From assembly GCA_017983515.1 (NCBI GenBank), contig JAGOBF010000006.1, positions 1 to 64,000 on the forward strand: 64,000 nt of DNA. The letters are read 5' to 3'. The translations under genes were made by a program, and so were the position numbers. This DNA is from Promineifilum sp. Its GTDB lineage: Bacteria > Chloroflexota > Anaerolineae > Promineifilales > Promineifilaceae. This document shows positions 41,999-51,886 of this stretch, one piece after another. How positions within the stretch are numbered: the first letter of the stretch is position 1; the number at the start of each line of letters is the position of its first letter. A model generated the notes under the pieces. It ran no database searches. It was not told the origin of the DNA and saw nothing but the letters and a program-made list of their open reading frames with translations.

Positions 41999-43633
41999 AT
42001 GAGCACGAGCACCCGCCGACTGACCCATCTGCTGTCCGCCTGGCGACACGCCGTCCAGGCTACGGCCCACCCCCAGCCGCCAGCCTACGACGGCCCCGAC
42101 GTCGCCCTCACCCGCTTCACCGAGAAGACCAGCGAAGTCGAGCCGGGCTCGGCCTTCGTGGCCCGCGTGCGCGCCGGCAGCGACGGCCATCCCTACATCG
42201 CCACCGCCATAGAACGGGGCGCAAGCCTCATCCTGGCCCAGCAGCCGGCCGATGCCCTCGGCCTGACTGTCCCACCCGGCGTGGTCTATCTGACCGTGCC
42301 CGACACGGCCGAGGCGCTGGCCTGGCTGTCGGCCGCCTGGGAGGGCTTTCCCAGCCGCCAACTGGTCGTCGCCGGCATCACCGGCACCGACGGCAAGACC
42401 ACCACGGCCAACATCCTGTTCAACGTCCTGCGCGAGGCCGGGATTCGGGCCGGGCTGCTCAGCACCATCCGCGCTGTCATCGGCGACGAGGAAGAGCCTC
42501 TGGCTCTCCACGTCACCACCCCCGAAGCGCCGGTCGTCCAGCGCTACCTGCGGCGCATGGTCGACGCCGGGCTGACCCACTGCGTGCTGGAGGCCACATC
42601 CCACGCCCTGGCCCAGCACCGCGTAGCCGCCGTCGACTTCGACCTGGCCGTCATCACCAACATCACCCATGAGCACCTCGACTACCACGGCAGCTACGAG
42701 GCCTACTTCGCCGCCAAGCGCCGCCTGTTCGGCTATTTGCTCGATGACCTGCTCCACGTGCCAACCCACAACCGGGCCAAGGTCGACCTGCGCCGCACGG
42801 CCGTGCTCAACCGCGACGACCGCTCCTTCGCCCCGCTGGCCGATTTCCTGGCCGGGCGGCCGGTCGACGTACTGACCTATGGACTGGAAGCGACCGCCAA
42901 CGACGCTACGGCGACCGGCATCGCCTATGGCCCACAGGAGACGGCGCTGACGCTCCACGTGGGCGGGGCGTCCCTGCCCGTGCGCGCGCCGCTGCCCGGC
43001 GCGTTCAACGTCCACAACATGCTGGCCGCCGCCGCCGCCGCGTCGGCCTTGGGTGTTGGGCCGGAAACCATCGGCCGGGGGCTGGAAAACGTGGGCTATC
43101 TTAGCGGGCGCATGGAGCGTATCGAGCTAGGCCAGCCGTTCCGGGTCGTGGTCGACTTCGCCCACACGCCCAACGCCCTGGCGCGGGCCATCGACGCGGC
43201 GCGGAGCATGGCGGCGGCCGGCGGCCGGGTGATCGTCGTCTTCGGCAGCGCCGGCAAGCGCGACGTGGCCAAGCGGCGGCTGATGGCCGAGGTTGCCGCG
43301 CGGGCCGCCGACCTGACCATACTGACCGCCGAAGACCCGCGCAGCGAGTCGCTCGACGACATCCTGGCGATGATGGCCGCGGCGGCCACGGCCGCCGGCG
43401 GCGTGGAGGGGCAAACGTTCTGGCGCGTGCCCGACCGCGGCCGGGCCATCCACTTCGCGCTGTCGCCGGCCCGGCCGGGCGACGTGGTGCTCATCTGTGG
43501 CAAAGGCCACGAGCAATCGATGTGCTTTGGGGATGTCGAATATCCGTGGGACGATCGGGCGGCGGCGCGGGCGGCGTTGGCGGCCCAACAGCGCGGCGAG
43601 GCAATGGCCGATCTGGGGCTGCCGACCTACTAG
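41999..43633 (+). CDS. murE: MurE-type UDP-N-acetylmuramyl peptide ligase
   Basis: The 544-residue product follows the Mur ligase plan: N-terminal substrate domain (FTEKTSEVEPGSAFVARVRAGSDGHPYI), ATP loop GITGTDGKTTT, central LEATSHALAQHRV and ITNITHEHLDYHG, and C-terminal domain with ILTAEDPRSESLDDI and LICGKGHEQSM. The specificity loop reads EDPR where meso-DAP enzymes have DNPR and a Lys enzyme has DNPA, so the amino acid added is uncertain. It adds residue three of the peptidoglycan stem. The start ATG at 41999 yields the usual length. It lies directly downstream of the metal ATPase and upstream of a convergent M23 peptidase. Confidence 0.9.
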   Translation: MSTSTRRLTHLLSAWRHAVQATAHPQPPAYDGPDVALTRFTEKTSEVEPGSAFVARVRAGSDGHPYIATAIERGASLILAQQPADALGLTVPPGVVYLTVPDTAEALAWLSAAWEGFPSRQLVVAGITGTDGKTTTANILFNVLREAGIRAGLLSTIRAVIGDEEEPLALHVTTPEAPVVQRYLRRMVDAGLTHCVLEATSHALAQHRVAAVDFDLAVITNITHEHLDYHGSYEAYFAAKRRLFGYLLDDLLHVPTHNRAKVDLRRTAVLNRDDRSFAPLADFLAGRPVDVLTYGLEATANDATATGIAYGPQETALTLHVGGASLPVRAPLPGAFNVHNMLAAAAAASALGVGPETIGRGLENVGYLSGRMERIELGQPFRVVVDFAHTPNALARAIDAARSMAAAGGRVIVVFGSAGKRDVAKRRLMAEVAARAADLTILTAEDPRSESLDDILAMMAAAATAAGGVEGQTFWRVPDRGRAIHFALSPARPGDVVLICGKGHEQSMCFGDVEYPWDDRAAARAALAAQQRGEAMADLGLPTY

Positions 43634-43637
43634 CCCG

Positions 43638-44948
43638 TCACTGGCCCAACAGCGCCGGCACGTAGCCGCGCCAGTCCAGCCCGCGCACCGGCGTGCCCAC
43701 CGGCGGAGGCGTCGGCGACCCAACGGGCGTCGATGGTGCGCCCACGTTGAACGAGTGGCGATAGGACTGGCCGTTGAACGCGACCTCGAACTGCCACGTA
43801 CCGGTCGTGGCGTCGGCTGGGAAATCGTAGGCCCACCACCAGTAGGCCAGCGTGTAGTGCGGCTTGGGAATGGTGTGGCTCCACTGCGCGTAGACCGCCC
43901 CGTTCGGATCGATGATGCGATAGAGGCTCGGCCGCGTGTCCACCTGGTCGCGGTAGTAGGCGGTGAAGGTGATGCGGTCGCCCGGCTGAAATTGGGTCGC
44001 CTCGTGGGGCGTATCGGGCTGCGGGCAGGCTCCCCAGCTAACCGGCGCCGTGCCTGTCGCCAGCCGGTTGAGGCCCGAATCGTAGTAGTTGCGCTGCGAC
44101 GCCCACCACGCCCCGCCGTCCAGCGCGTTGCAACTCCCGGCGTAGGGGTCGGTCAATTTCCCGGCGACGTACAGCTCGAAGTGCAAGTGCGGTCCGGTAG
44201 AGTTGCCGGAGCTGCCCACCGTGCCCAGGTATTCGCCGGCCGCCACCGGCGCGCCCACGGCTTTGGGCGTCACCGAGCCGCGCTTCAGGTGGCCGTACCA
44301 GGCCACAGAGCCGTCGGCGTGGCGCACGTAGACGGCATTCCAACGATTGCTGTTGAAAGTGCAACTTTGGTCGGAGTTGCCGTCGGTGCGGCCGATGATT
44401 ATACCGCCGGCCGCGGCCACCACCTCCACGTCCCCCGCTGCCATCTTGTTCCAGGCAAACGGCCACAGATAGAAGTCCGTTCCCTGATGATTGTAGCCGG
44501 AATAGGAGTCATAGGTGCGGCCGCCGCAGGCGTAATCAAGCAGCTGGTTGGGGTAGCCGGCGGCGTGGTCGACAAAGCCGGTGACGGCATGGTAGCCGGG
44601 GTCGGTGAAGCCGTCGCGCCCGGCCAGCGGCCAGCCCAGCCCCATATGGCTCGCGGTGCGTGGATGGGGCAGCCGCCCCTCGGCCGCCAGCCGGGCCTCG
44701 TTGCTCGCCAACATGGCCTCGATGCCGGCCCGCTCGTCGGCGTCGATGCGGTCGGCCTGGGCCGGCACGTACTCCCCGCCGCCGAAGGCCGCCGGCGTCG
44801 GCCGCTCCGGCTGCGAGGCCACCGGCCCGGCCATCAGGAAGACGGCCATCAGCACAGCCGCCAGCAGCAACGCCGCGGCCGCCCATCGCCCGCGATTCGA
44901 GCCAACAGCGTCGCCACCATCGGGTGAAACTTGCTTTTCCCTTACCAT
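43638..44948 (-). CDS. Secreted M23 (LytM-type) peptidase
   Basis: The 436-residue product has a membrane anchor or uncleaved signal (about residues 21-45) and a helical stretch. An M23 domain follows with zinc ligands in NHQGTDFY (His, Asp) and GPHLHFEL (HxH). A beta-sandwich region (about 320-400) and a Pro/Thr-rich tail come next, ending in RGYVPALLGQ, similar to the Leu/Val-Pro tails of two other exported proteins in the window. It should cut peptidoglycan cross-links or related peptides outside the membrane. The ATG at 44948 lies 114 bases from the divergent 45063 start. Confidence 0.88.
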   Translation of the reverse strand: MVREKQVSPDGGDAVGSNRGRWAAAALLLAAVLMAVFLMAGPVASQPERPTPAAFGGGEYVPAQADRIDADERAGIEAMLASNEARLAAEGRLPHPRTASHMGLGWPLAGRDGFTDPGYHAVTGFVDHAAGYPNQLLDYACGGRTYDSYSGYNHQGTDFYLWPFAWNKMAAGDVEVVAAAGGIIIGRTDGNSDQSCTFNSNRWNAVYVRHADGSVAWYGHLKRGSVTPKAVGAPVAAGEYLGTVGSSGNSTGPHLHFELYVAGKLTDPYAGSCNALDGGAWWASQRNYYDSGLNRLATGTAPVSWGACPQPDTPHEATQFQPGDRITFTAYYRDQVDTRPSLYRIIDPNGAVYAQWSHTIPKPHYTLAYWWWAYDFPADATTGTWQFEVAFNGQSYRHSFNVGAPSTPVGSPTPPPVGTPVRGLDWRGYVPALLGQ

Positions 44949-45062
44949 AGCGATTGCTATTTTACCTCACCCGCTCCCGTTTGATCGTGCCCAATGCGTG
45001 AAACCGGCATATAATCATCCTGGCATATTTAGCGGTATATAACCCGATAATTACCCGCCTCT

Positions 45063-45922
45063 ATGATCGATGAGAAAACGGTCTGGGACGACATCTGGCC
45101 GGTCGTCGAGCGGCTCATCGCCGCCACCGTCGCCGAAGACCCCCAGGCCATCCGACAGCTCCTGCAACCCCACGGCCAGGCGGCCGACGCGCTGGATATG
45201 TTCGGCACGGTCGTCTTCGACATTCTGCTGAAGACAGTGCTGGGCCGCGAGCGGCTGGGGCTGACGCGGGCCATCGAGGGCGACGGTGGCCGGACGGCCT
45301 TCATCGAGTACGCCTGGCCCGATCCCACCACGACAGGCAGCTACACCGCCGTCGACGTGGCCGCCGTGCGTCTGGCTCTGAGCGATAACGGGTGGCTTGT
45401 CACCGAGATCAATCCCGCCGGCGCTGACCTGCCGCTCAACGGCATACGGGCGACGGGCATCCTGGCCGGGATGCAGGTGATGAACGACGAGGGCAAGCTG
45501 CCGTCGGAGCCGTGGGTTTTGCCCGTGGCGCTCTACGCCGGGTTACTGCAACTGCCCCTGGCCCCCGACGCGGCGGCCGATCCGGTCGAAGCGCGGCTGC
45601 TGCCGGGGCTACAGGCGCGCCAGTTCGGCTTCCTGCCACAGCTCTACGGTCGCCGCCTGTGGCGCGACTTCGCCGCCGCCGCCGGGCGCGACGCCGACGC
45701 CGCCGACCGGCCGGAGGCCTGGGCTGCGGCGGTCGAACTCATCATGGGCGAGCAATCGAATCGCGGCGAGACACAGGCCACCGTCGGCCGCCATTACCGC
45801 GCCTCGCTGGGGGCCGTGGCGGCCCGCGCCAAGCACATCCGGCGCTCGTTGGGCATCGAAGGCTTCGACGGGCGTTACAGCGATTTCAGTACCACAGAAA
45901 TTGTCTACAAGGAGACAAACGA

Positions 45923-45926
<4 letters not shown>
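45063..45926 (+). CDS. Protein of unknown function coupled to pgk
   Basis: The 287-residue product is soluble and acidic at its N-terminus ([20 protein letters not shown]). A beta-rich middle ([28 protein letters not shown]) follows, then a helical C-terminus with a helix-turn-helix-like element ([22 protein letters not shown]) that could bind nucleic acid. I cannot assign a family. Its stop overlaps the pgk ATG (ATGA), so translation is coupled to glycolysis's phosphoglycerate kinase, which suggests a functional or regulatory link. A -10-like TATAAC lies about 20 bases upstream of the ATG. Confidence 0.55.
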
Positions 45927-47137
<1,211 letters not shown>

Positions 47138-47272
47138 ATGGCGCTTGTCCTGACGATCAAGATTGATTCTTAATCGGTCGGCCGCTGACAACAAAGATGC
47201 CCGCCGGCGACGGCGCTGTGAAGCAGGCGCCGGCAAGCAGCGTTTGGCTTGGTTGCTCTATAACTATGTGAC

Positions 47273-47306
47273 ATCCTACTATTTAGGTAAATTACCAAAA
47301 TAGGAT
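47273..47306 (+). promoter_or_regulatory. Operator-like inverted repeat ahead of the toxin-antitoxin pair
   Basis: ATCCTACTATTTAGGTAA pairs imperfectly with TTACCAAAATAGGAT just before the ATG at 47313. AbrB-type antitoxins usually bind such palindromes to repress their own operon. Confidence 0.6.
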
Positions 47307-47312
47307 TATACG

Positions 47313-47594
47313 ATGGAACAACTGGTAAAAGTGACACGCGGCGGGCAGGTGACATTGCCGGCGTCGCTGCGACGGGCAGCGGGCATCGATATAGGTGACT
47401 ACGTCGAGATTGCGGTGACTGACGATGGGCTGGTTCTCAAGGCTAAACAGATCATCGACAAGGCTCAGGCGTATTTCTGGACGGCCGACTGGCAGGACGC
47501 CGAACGAGGAGCCCAGGTTGACATCGAGGAAGGGCGAACACAAGGCTTCGATTCCATTGAGGATCTAATCGCCGACCTGGATAGCAAGGATTGA
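47313..47594 (+). CDS. AbrB/SpoVT-type antitoxin
   Basis: The 93-residue product has the swapped-hairpin AbrB motif (EQLVKVTRGGQVTLPASLRR ... GIDIGDYVEIAVTDDGLVLKAK) that binds DNA, followed by an acidic helical tail able to cover a toxin. It ends one base before the next gene. Confidence 0.85.
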   Translation: MEQLVKVTRGGQVTLPASLRRAAGIDIGDYVEIAVTDDGLVLKAKQIIDKAQAYFWTADWQDAERGAQVDIEEGRTQGFDSIEDLIADLDSKD

Positions 47595-47595
47595 G

Positions 47596-47856
47596 ATGCA
47601 GTTCGTCCGTACCGAACGGCTCAAGCGCGCTTACCAGGGACTTGAGCCGGCGGAGCAGGAACTGGTGAAAAAAGCGTTGCGACAGGTGGCCACCGATCGC
47701 GCCCACCCCGGCTTGCGGGTCAAGCAAATTCAGGGCATAGCGAATATCTGGGAAATGCGCGCCGGACGCGACAGTCGCATTACATTTGAAATGACTGCGG
47801 AAACCACCCTCCTGCGTAACGTCGGTCACCACGACACGACACTGCGAAAACCCTGA
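47596..47856 (+). CDS. RelE/ParE-family toxin
   Basis: The 86-residue product has the RelE superfamily pattern: ERLKRAYQGLEPAEQELVKKALRQV, GLRVKQIQGIANIWEMRAGRDSRITFEM, and the final hydrophobic strand with LLRNVGHHD. Catalytic residues of RelE itself cannot be fixed from sequence alone. With the AbrB-type protein immediately upstream it forms a type II toxin-antitoxin pair. Confidence 0.85.
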   Translation: MQFVRTERLKRAYQGLEPAEQELVKKALRQVATDRAHPGLRVKQIQGIANIWEMRAGRDSRITFEMTAETTLLRNVGHHDTTLRKP

Positions 47857-47964
47857 GCATGCGGCCGTTTCAGCAAATGGGCGAACGCAGAAACTCCTCT
47901 TCCGGCATCCTGGCATAGTTCAATTCGCCGTGGCCTATCGTCGGTTTACCTCCCGCTTAATTCG

Positions 47965-48438
47965 TCACTCGTCATTCGTCACTCGTAACTCCACCAATCG
48001 TTGCCGCTGCCACGCCCGTTCGGCGGCGATTGCCTCGGCGGCTTCCTCGGCTCTGCTGGCGCGATGGATGGCCTGCAGGGCGTAGATGGCCGCGCCGGGT
48101 GCGTGGCCGCGCGCGTGGGCCGTCGCCACCGCCTGCCCGGCGGCACGAGCGGCCGACCGCGCCGGGTTGTCCTCGCCCACCTCGCGCGCGGCGGCGTGGG
48201 CATCCAGCGATGCCTTGCGGATGACGGCCATGTGGAACTCGCCCGTGTCGATCCACGCTTGCAGCGTTTCCAGCGCCCGGCGCGGCCGTGGGTCGTCGGG
48301 GTAGGCCGCCTCGAAGTAGGACAGTACCCGCTCGGCGCAGTCGATGGCCCAGGCGGCCAGCATCTGGTGGTCGATACCCTGGATCATCTCGCGCAAGGGA
48401 TCGACTTCGGTAATGAGAGAGAATTTTGGCTTTTTCAT
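47965..48438 (-). CDS. Imm5-like putative immunity protein
   Basis: The 157-residue product is entirely helical, with the pattern HQMLAAWAIDCAERVLSYFEAAYPDDPRPRRALETLQAWIDTG and Ala-rich repeat-like helices ARAAGQAVATAHARGHAPGAAIYALQAI seen in proteins annotated as 'putative immunity' (Imm5-like). No toxin effector is next to it, so whether it protects against anything is unknown. Confidence 0.65.
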   Translation of the reverse strand: MKKPKFSLITEVDPLREMIQGIDHQMLAAWAIDCAERVLSYFEAAYPDDPRPRRALETLQAWIDTGEFHMAVIRKASLDAHAAAREVGEDNPARSAARAAGQAVATAHARGHAPGAAIYALQAIHRASRAEEAAEAIAAERAWQRQRLVELRVTNDE

Positions 48439-48609
48439 GGGGGTGGTTCCAGTTGTTGAGAGTATCTCAATTATAGTTGTAAAGTAGAGAACAGGTCATC
48501 AGAACCCCGGTTAACGAAAAGCGCGGGATTACATGTTATAGTATGGCTCGGTTGCCGGTCCAGCGGTTGAAATTTGCCGTCCCTATCCTGACCTACAGCG
48601 AGAAAATTA

Positions 48610-49377
48610 ATGTCCCACGAACTCCCACTCACCCCCGCCAACCGTCTGCGCCTGTCCGAGGCCTTCCGCCACAACCCGCGCGTCGACTGCTCCATCGATT
48701 GCGCCGTGGAGGGCCAGATGGGCCTCGCCTATGTCGATGACCTGGAGCGTCCGGCCGCCTGGCGCATCACCGTCGGGCCGTTCTGGTACTTCGCCGGCGA
48801 CGCGGACAGCCCCGGCGGCCGCGCCCTGCTGGCTGAGCTGCCCCCATACAACATGCTGATGCCGTCACTTCCGGCATGGGCTGCCGCCGCCAGGAAGACG
48901 TTCGGCGAGCGCCTGGTGACGTTTCCCCGCTACACCTTCGACGCCGCCGGCCTGACCGAAGCCCACCTGAGCGCCGTACTCGAAGCCTCGCCCCACCGCG
49001 ACAGCGTCCGGCGCGTCGACGCGGCGCTGCTGGCCCGGCCCGACAACTACGTGGAGTTCGATGACTTCGACTCGGCCGAGGATTTTCTGGAGCGCGGCGT
49101 CGGTTATAATTTGATGGAAGAAGGCAAGCTCACCGGCGCGGCGTATTCGTCGCTGGTGTGCAACCGGGGGATCGAGGTCAGCCTGTTCGTCGATGAACCC
49201 TACCGGCGGCGCGGCGTGGCGACGGCGATATCGGCGGCCTTGCTGTTGGAGTGCGTGCGGCGCGGGCTTTGGCCGAACTGGGACGCGGCCAACCTGGAGT
49301 CGTGCGCGCTGGCCGAGAAGCTGGGCTACACGCCGGCCGGATCGTACGAGTCGTATTACTATCCACCCGCATCATAA
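48610..49377 (+). CDS. GNAT-fold acetyltransferase (GNAT_acetyltran type)
   Basis: The 255-residue product has a two-lobed N-terminal region (GQMGLAYVDDLERPAAWRITVGPFWYFAGDA) and a C-terminal acetyl-CoA motif EVSLFVDEPYRRRGVATAISAAL with the final ESCALAEKLGYTPAGSYESYY. This is the PF12746 arrangement rather than a bare GNAT. Substrate unknown. Confidence 0.8.
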   Translation: MSHELPLTPANRLRLSEAFRHNPRVDCSIDCAVEGQMGLAYVDDLERPAAWRITVGPFWYFAGDADSPGGRALLAELPPYNMLMPSLPAWAAAARKTFGERLVTFPRYTFDAAGLTEAHLSAVLEASPHRDSVRRVDAALLARPDNYVEFDDFDSAEDFLERGVGYNLMEEGKLTGAAYSSLVCNRGIEVSLFVDEPYRRRGVATAISAALLLECVRRGLWPNWDAANLESCALAEKLGYTPAGSYESYYYPPAS

Positions 49378-49447
49378 CGCGCCTTTTCGGTCGCGACCTG
49401 CCTGATCAGAAACGACTGAGTTTCAATTCTTGTTCTGGAGTATCACT

Positions 49448-50167
49448 ATGCATGGACTTATCGGCAAAATGATCGCCACGCCGGGAGCGCGTGATGAACT
49501 GATCGCCATCCTGCTGGAGAGCATCGCCGGCATGCCCGGCAACCTGAGCTACATCGTCGCCCGCGACCCGGCCGACGAGGACGCGATCTGGATCACCGAA
49601 GTCTGGGACAACGCCGAGAGCCACGGCGCGTCGCTTTCCCTGCCCGCCGTGCGCGAAGCCATCAGCCGCGCCCGGCCGCTCATCGCCGGGTTCGGCGACC
49701 AGACCGTCACCACGCCGGCCGGCGGCAGCGGGTTGGGCGCGGCGGCCGGCGGCATTGCCAACCGCTCCATGCCGCCCGGCGCGATCATCCCCGAACTAGC
49801 CTATGACGACGTGGACGCCGCCGCCGCCTGGCTGTGTGCCACGTTCGGTTTCCGCGAGCGGCTGCGCATCGGCCATCACCGGCGGCAACTCGTCTACGAT
49901 GGCGAGTCGCTGATCGTCACTCAGGCCACGGAAGGGCCGGCCCAGCGTGATGAGCGCCACTCGGTCATGGTCCGCGTGCCCGACGTGGACGCCCACTACG
50001 CCCACGTCAAGCAAGCCGGCGTGCCTGTCCTGGGCCAGCCGCAGACCCACGCCTTCGGCGAGCGACAGTATTCGGTTGAGGACGTCGGCGGCCACGTCTG
50101 GACGTTTAGCCAATCGGTGGCTGACATCGACCCGCAGGAATGGGGCGGGCAATTGATTGCGCCGTAG
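49448..50167 (+). CDS. Fusion of an ABM-type monooxygenase domain and a glyoxalase/VOC domain
   Basis: The 239-residue product has an ABM fold at residues about 1-95 (GKMIATPGARDELIAILLESIAGMPGNLSYIVARDPAD). After a Gly-rich hinge, a VOC/glyoxalase domain follows (about 125-239; IPELAYDDVDAAAAWLCATFGFRE, and the C-terminal EDVGGHVWTFSQ). The two folds are both small-molecule binders, and the fusion may be an enzyme or a resistance-like protein. The ATG at 49448 has GGAGTA upstream. Confidence 0.75.
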   Translation: MHGLIGKMIATPGARDELIAILLESIAGMPGNLSYIVARDPADEDAIWITEVWDNAESHGASLSLPAVREAISRARPLIAGFGDQTVTTPAGGSGLGAAAGGIANRSMPPGAIIPELAYDDVDAAAAWLCATFGFRERLRIGHHRRQLVYDGESLIVTQATEGPAQRDERHSVMVRVPDVDAHYAHVKQAGVPVLGQPQTHAFGERQYSVEDVGGHVWTFSQSVADIDPQEWGGQLIAP

Positions 50168-50174
50168 GCCACCG

Positions 50175-50714
50175 GTGATCGTCGCGGCAACCGCGCGCCT
50201 CGTCTTGCGGCGCTTCGTCCCGGCCGATCAGGAAGCCCTGCTACATGTCTTCGGCGACGCTGAAGTAATGCGTTTCGGCGATGGCATCCAATCGGCCGAA
50301 TGGGTCGGCGGCTGGCTGGGCCGCGCCCTGGAAAGCTACGAGCGGCGCGGCTACGGCCCTTGGGCCGTCGTCGAAAAGAGCAGCAGCGTGGTCATCGGCT
50401 ATGGCGGTCTGTTTCTCTTCCCCGACGTCAACGGCCGGCCCGAAATCGAAGTCGGCTACCGGCTGGCTCGCCCGTTCTGGGGCCGGGGCTACGCCACCGA
50501 GGCGGTGATCGCCGTCCGCGACCACGCCTTCAGCACGCTTGGCCTGACGCGCCTGATCGCCATCATCGACCCGGGCAACATCGCCTCGATCCGCGTGGCC
50601 TGCAAGGCCGGCATGCGTTACGAGACGGAGGTGATGTTGCCGGGCTATACCTACCCCGATCAGCTCTACTCGATCCAGACCTTCGCAGATCGCGATCTGC
50701 GAAATACGGGATAA
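50175..50714 (+). CDS. RimJ/RimL-like GNAT acetyltransferase
   Basis: The 179-residue product has the RimJ-type N-terminus TARLVLRRFVPADQEALLHVFGDAEVM and the acetyl-CoA motif RLARPFWGRGYATEAVIAVRDHAF. A GTG at 50175 is the likely start, eight bases after the previous stop; a TTG at 50157 would overlap it. It probably acetylates an N-terminal Ser/Ala, an amine or a small molecule. Confidence 0.8.
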   Translation: MIVAATARLVLRRFVPADQEALLHVFGDAEVMRFGDGIQSAEWVGGWLGRALESYERRGYGPWAVVEKSSSVVIGYGGLFLFPDVNGRPEIEVGYRLARPFWGRGYATEAVIAVRDHAFSTLGLTRLIAIIDPGNIASIRVACKAGMRYETEVMLPGYTYPDQLYSIQTFADRDLRNTG

Positions 50715-50747
50715 AAACGCCTCGTTCTCGCTCGCATGCCCTTCTCT

Positions 50748-51491
50748 TCATAGGGCCAGCATCGGCGCCAGACGCTCGAACGCCGCCACAGCGCGGGCGA
50801 TGCCTGTCGGGTCGCCCTGGAAGTCGCCGGGCCACTTGTCCGGGTCGCGCCGCCGGACGATACGCAGATCGGCGCACAGCTCGAATTGCGCTGCGTGAAT
50901 GCCCAGCTCCTCGGTGGCGAAGCGGGTTACGGTGTGGCTGGTCAGCCCGCCGGTGAAGCGGCCGTGGTTGACGACGAAGCAGTCCCAGCGCAGCCTTGGG
51001 AAGGCTTGCGCCTCCTGGGCAGTCGTCTCGACGAAGCCGGCCGCGGTCAACGTCGCGACGATGAGCTTCTCGTGGCGTCGCCGGCAACTGGCCCCGCACA
51101 TTGTGCCCACGGCAATGCCGAACTTGTGGCGATTCGACATGCCATGAATATCGGCCACGAAGCGGATGTCGCGCGCCGCCGCTATCTCCCGCAGCGCGCT
51201 CTTGTAGGCTGATTCCCGGTCCCAATTCGGATCGCTTTCCGATTGGGCAAAGGCGTAGAGGACGTGGGCGCCGGTGCGCTCGGCCAGCAGGCGGGCGAAG
51301 GCGGCGGTGTATTCGTCTTCCTGCTTATAGCGGCCGTCGCGCCGGTGGGCCGCGCCGTGGGGGGCGGAGATCAGGATGGGCAGCGTCCCCGGTTCATAGC
51401 GAAAGGGCGGCTGCCCGTCGGCCGGGGATTGGCGATAGGTCACATCCGCTTCAAAGGCGGCGAGATGGTCCAGAACGGCCGATGATTCCAT
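50748..51491 (-). CDS. N-formylglutamate amidohydrolase-like protein
   Basis: The 247-residue product has the N-formylglutamate amidohydrolase pattern PILISAPHGAAHRRD, EDEYTAAFARLLAERTGAHVLYA, FVADIHGMSNRHKFGIAVGT, and the C-terminal VNHGRFTGGLTSHTVTRF. It would be a metal-dependent amidohydrolase; a link to histidine breakdown with hutU is possible but not proven. It converges with the acetyltransferase gene. Confidence 0.75.
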   Translation of the reverse strand: MESSAVLDHLAAFEADVTYRQSPADGQPPFRYEPGTLPILISAPHGAAHRRDGRYKQEDEYTAAFARLLAERTGAHVLYAFAQSESDPNWDRESAYKSALREIAAARDIRFVADIHGMSNRHKFGIAVGTMCGASCRRRHEKLIVATLTAAGFVETTAQEAQAFPRLRWDCFVVNHGRFTGGLTSHTVTRFATEELGIHAAQFELCADLRIVRRRDPDKWPGDFQGDPTGIARAVAAFERLAPMLAL

Positions 51492-51508
51492 ATCTGCACG
51501 TGATCATG

Positions 51509-51700
51509 TCAGATCACTACCAAAATTCCTTCTGCGTCCCGCGGCGAAATCGTTCCGGCACATTGCATCAGGCGCCGGCCGGCGACCCCACCCGGAACGG
51601 ACGCAGCCAGCGCGCGGATAAACTCCGGCGCCCGGCTCTGCCTATCGTGCGGCCGGCCTTCTAGTTGTTCGACAACCTCATCGACAATCGTTATCTGCAT
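51509..51700 (-). CDS. Short antitoxin-like protein or remnant
   Basis: The 63-residue reading frame (MQITIVDEVVEQLEGRPHDR ... GVAGRRLMQCAGTISPRDAE) resembles the tail of small antitoxins, where a GRxLLxxAGTIxxxD segment is followed by an acidic helix. Here the acidic helix is lost after ILVVI, so it may be truncated. No toxin is adjacent. Confidence 0.3.
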   Translation of the reverse strand: MQITIVDEVVEQLEGRPHDRQSRAPEFIRALAASVPGGVAGRRLMQCAGTISPRDAEGILVVI

Positions 51701-51886
51701 GCCGGCTTCCAATTGATAAGCAAGCTTCGTTCGATTCATATAATCATACCATACCGGTCGGGCAACGAAGGATATCGACAGCAGGCCAAAGCCTTCCCCC
51801 AAAAATGCCCCGTCATTCACATTCTATTTCTGCCCTCTCCCCGAACGTGGTATCTTTAGCCCAATTTATCCTATGGAGCGTTGCCC

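Noticed and set aside
43497-44927. Long open frame on the plus strand across the M23 peptidase
   Set aside because: It runs antisense to a clear M23 gene, has no recognisable domain, and is a shadow of GC-rich codon structure.
45512-45922. Long frame running into pgk from upstream
   Set aside because: The pgk start is fixed by its conserved N-terminus and its overlap with the upstream gene; the extension is an Arg/Gly/Ala-rich shadow.
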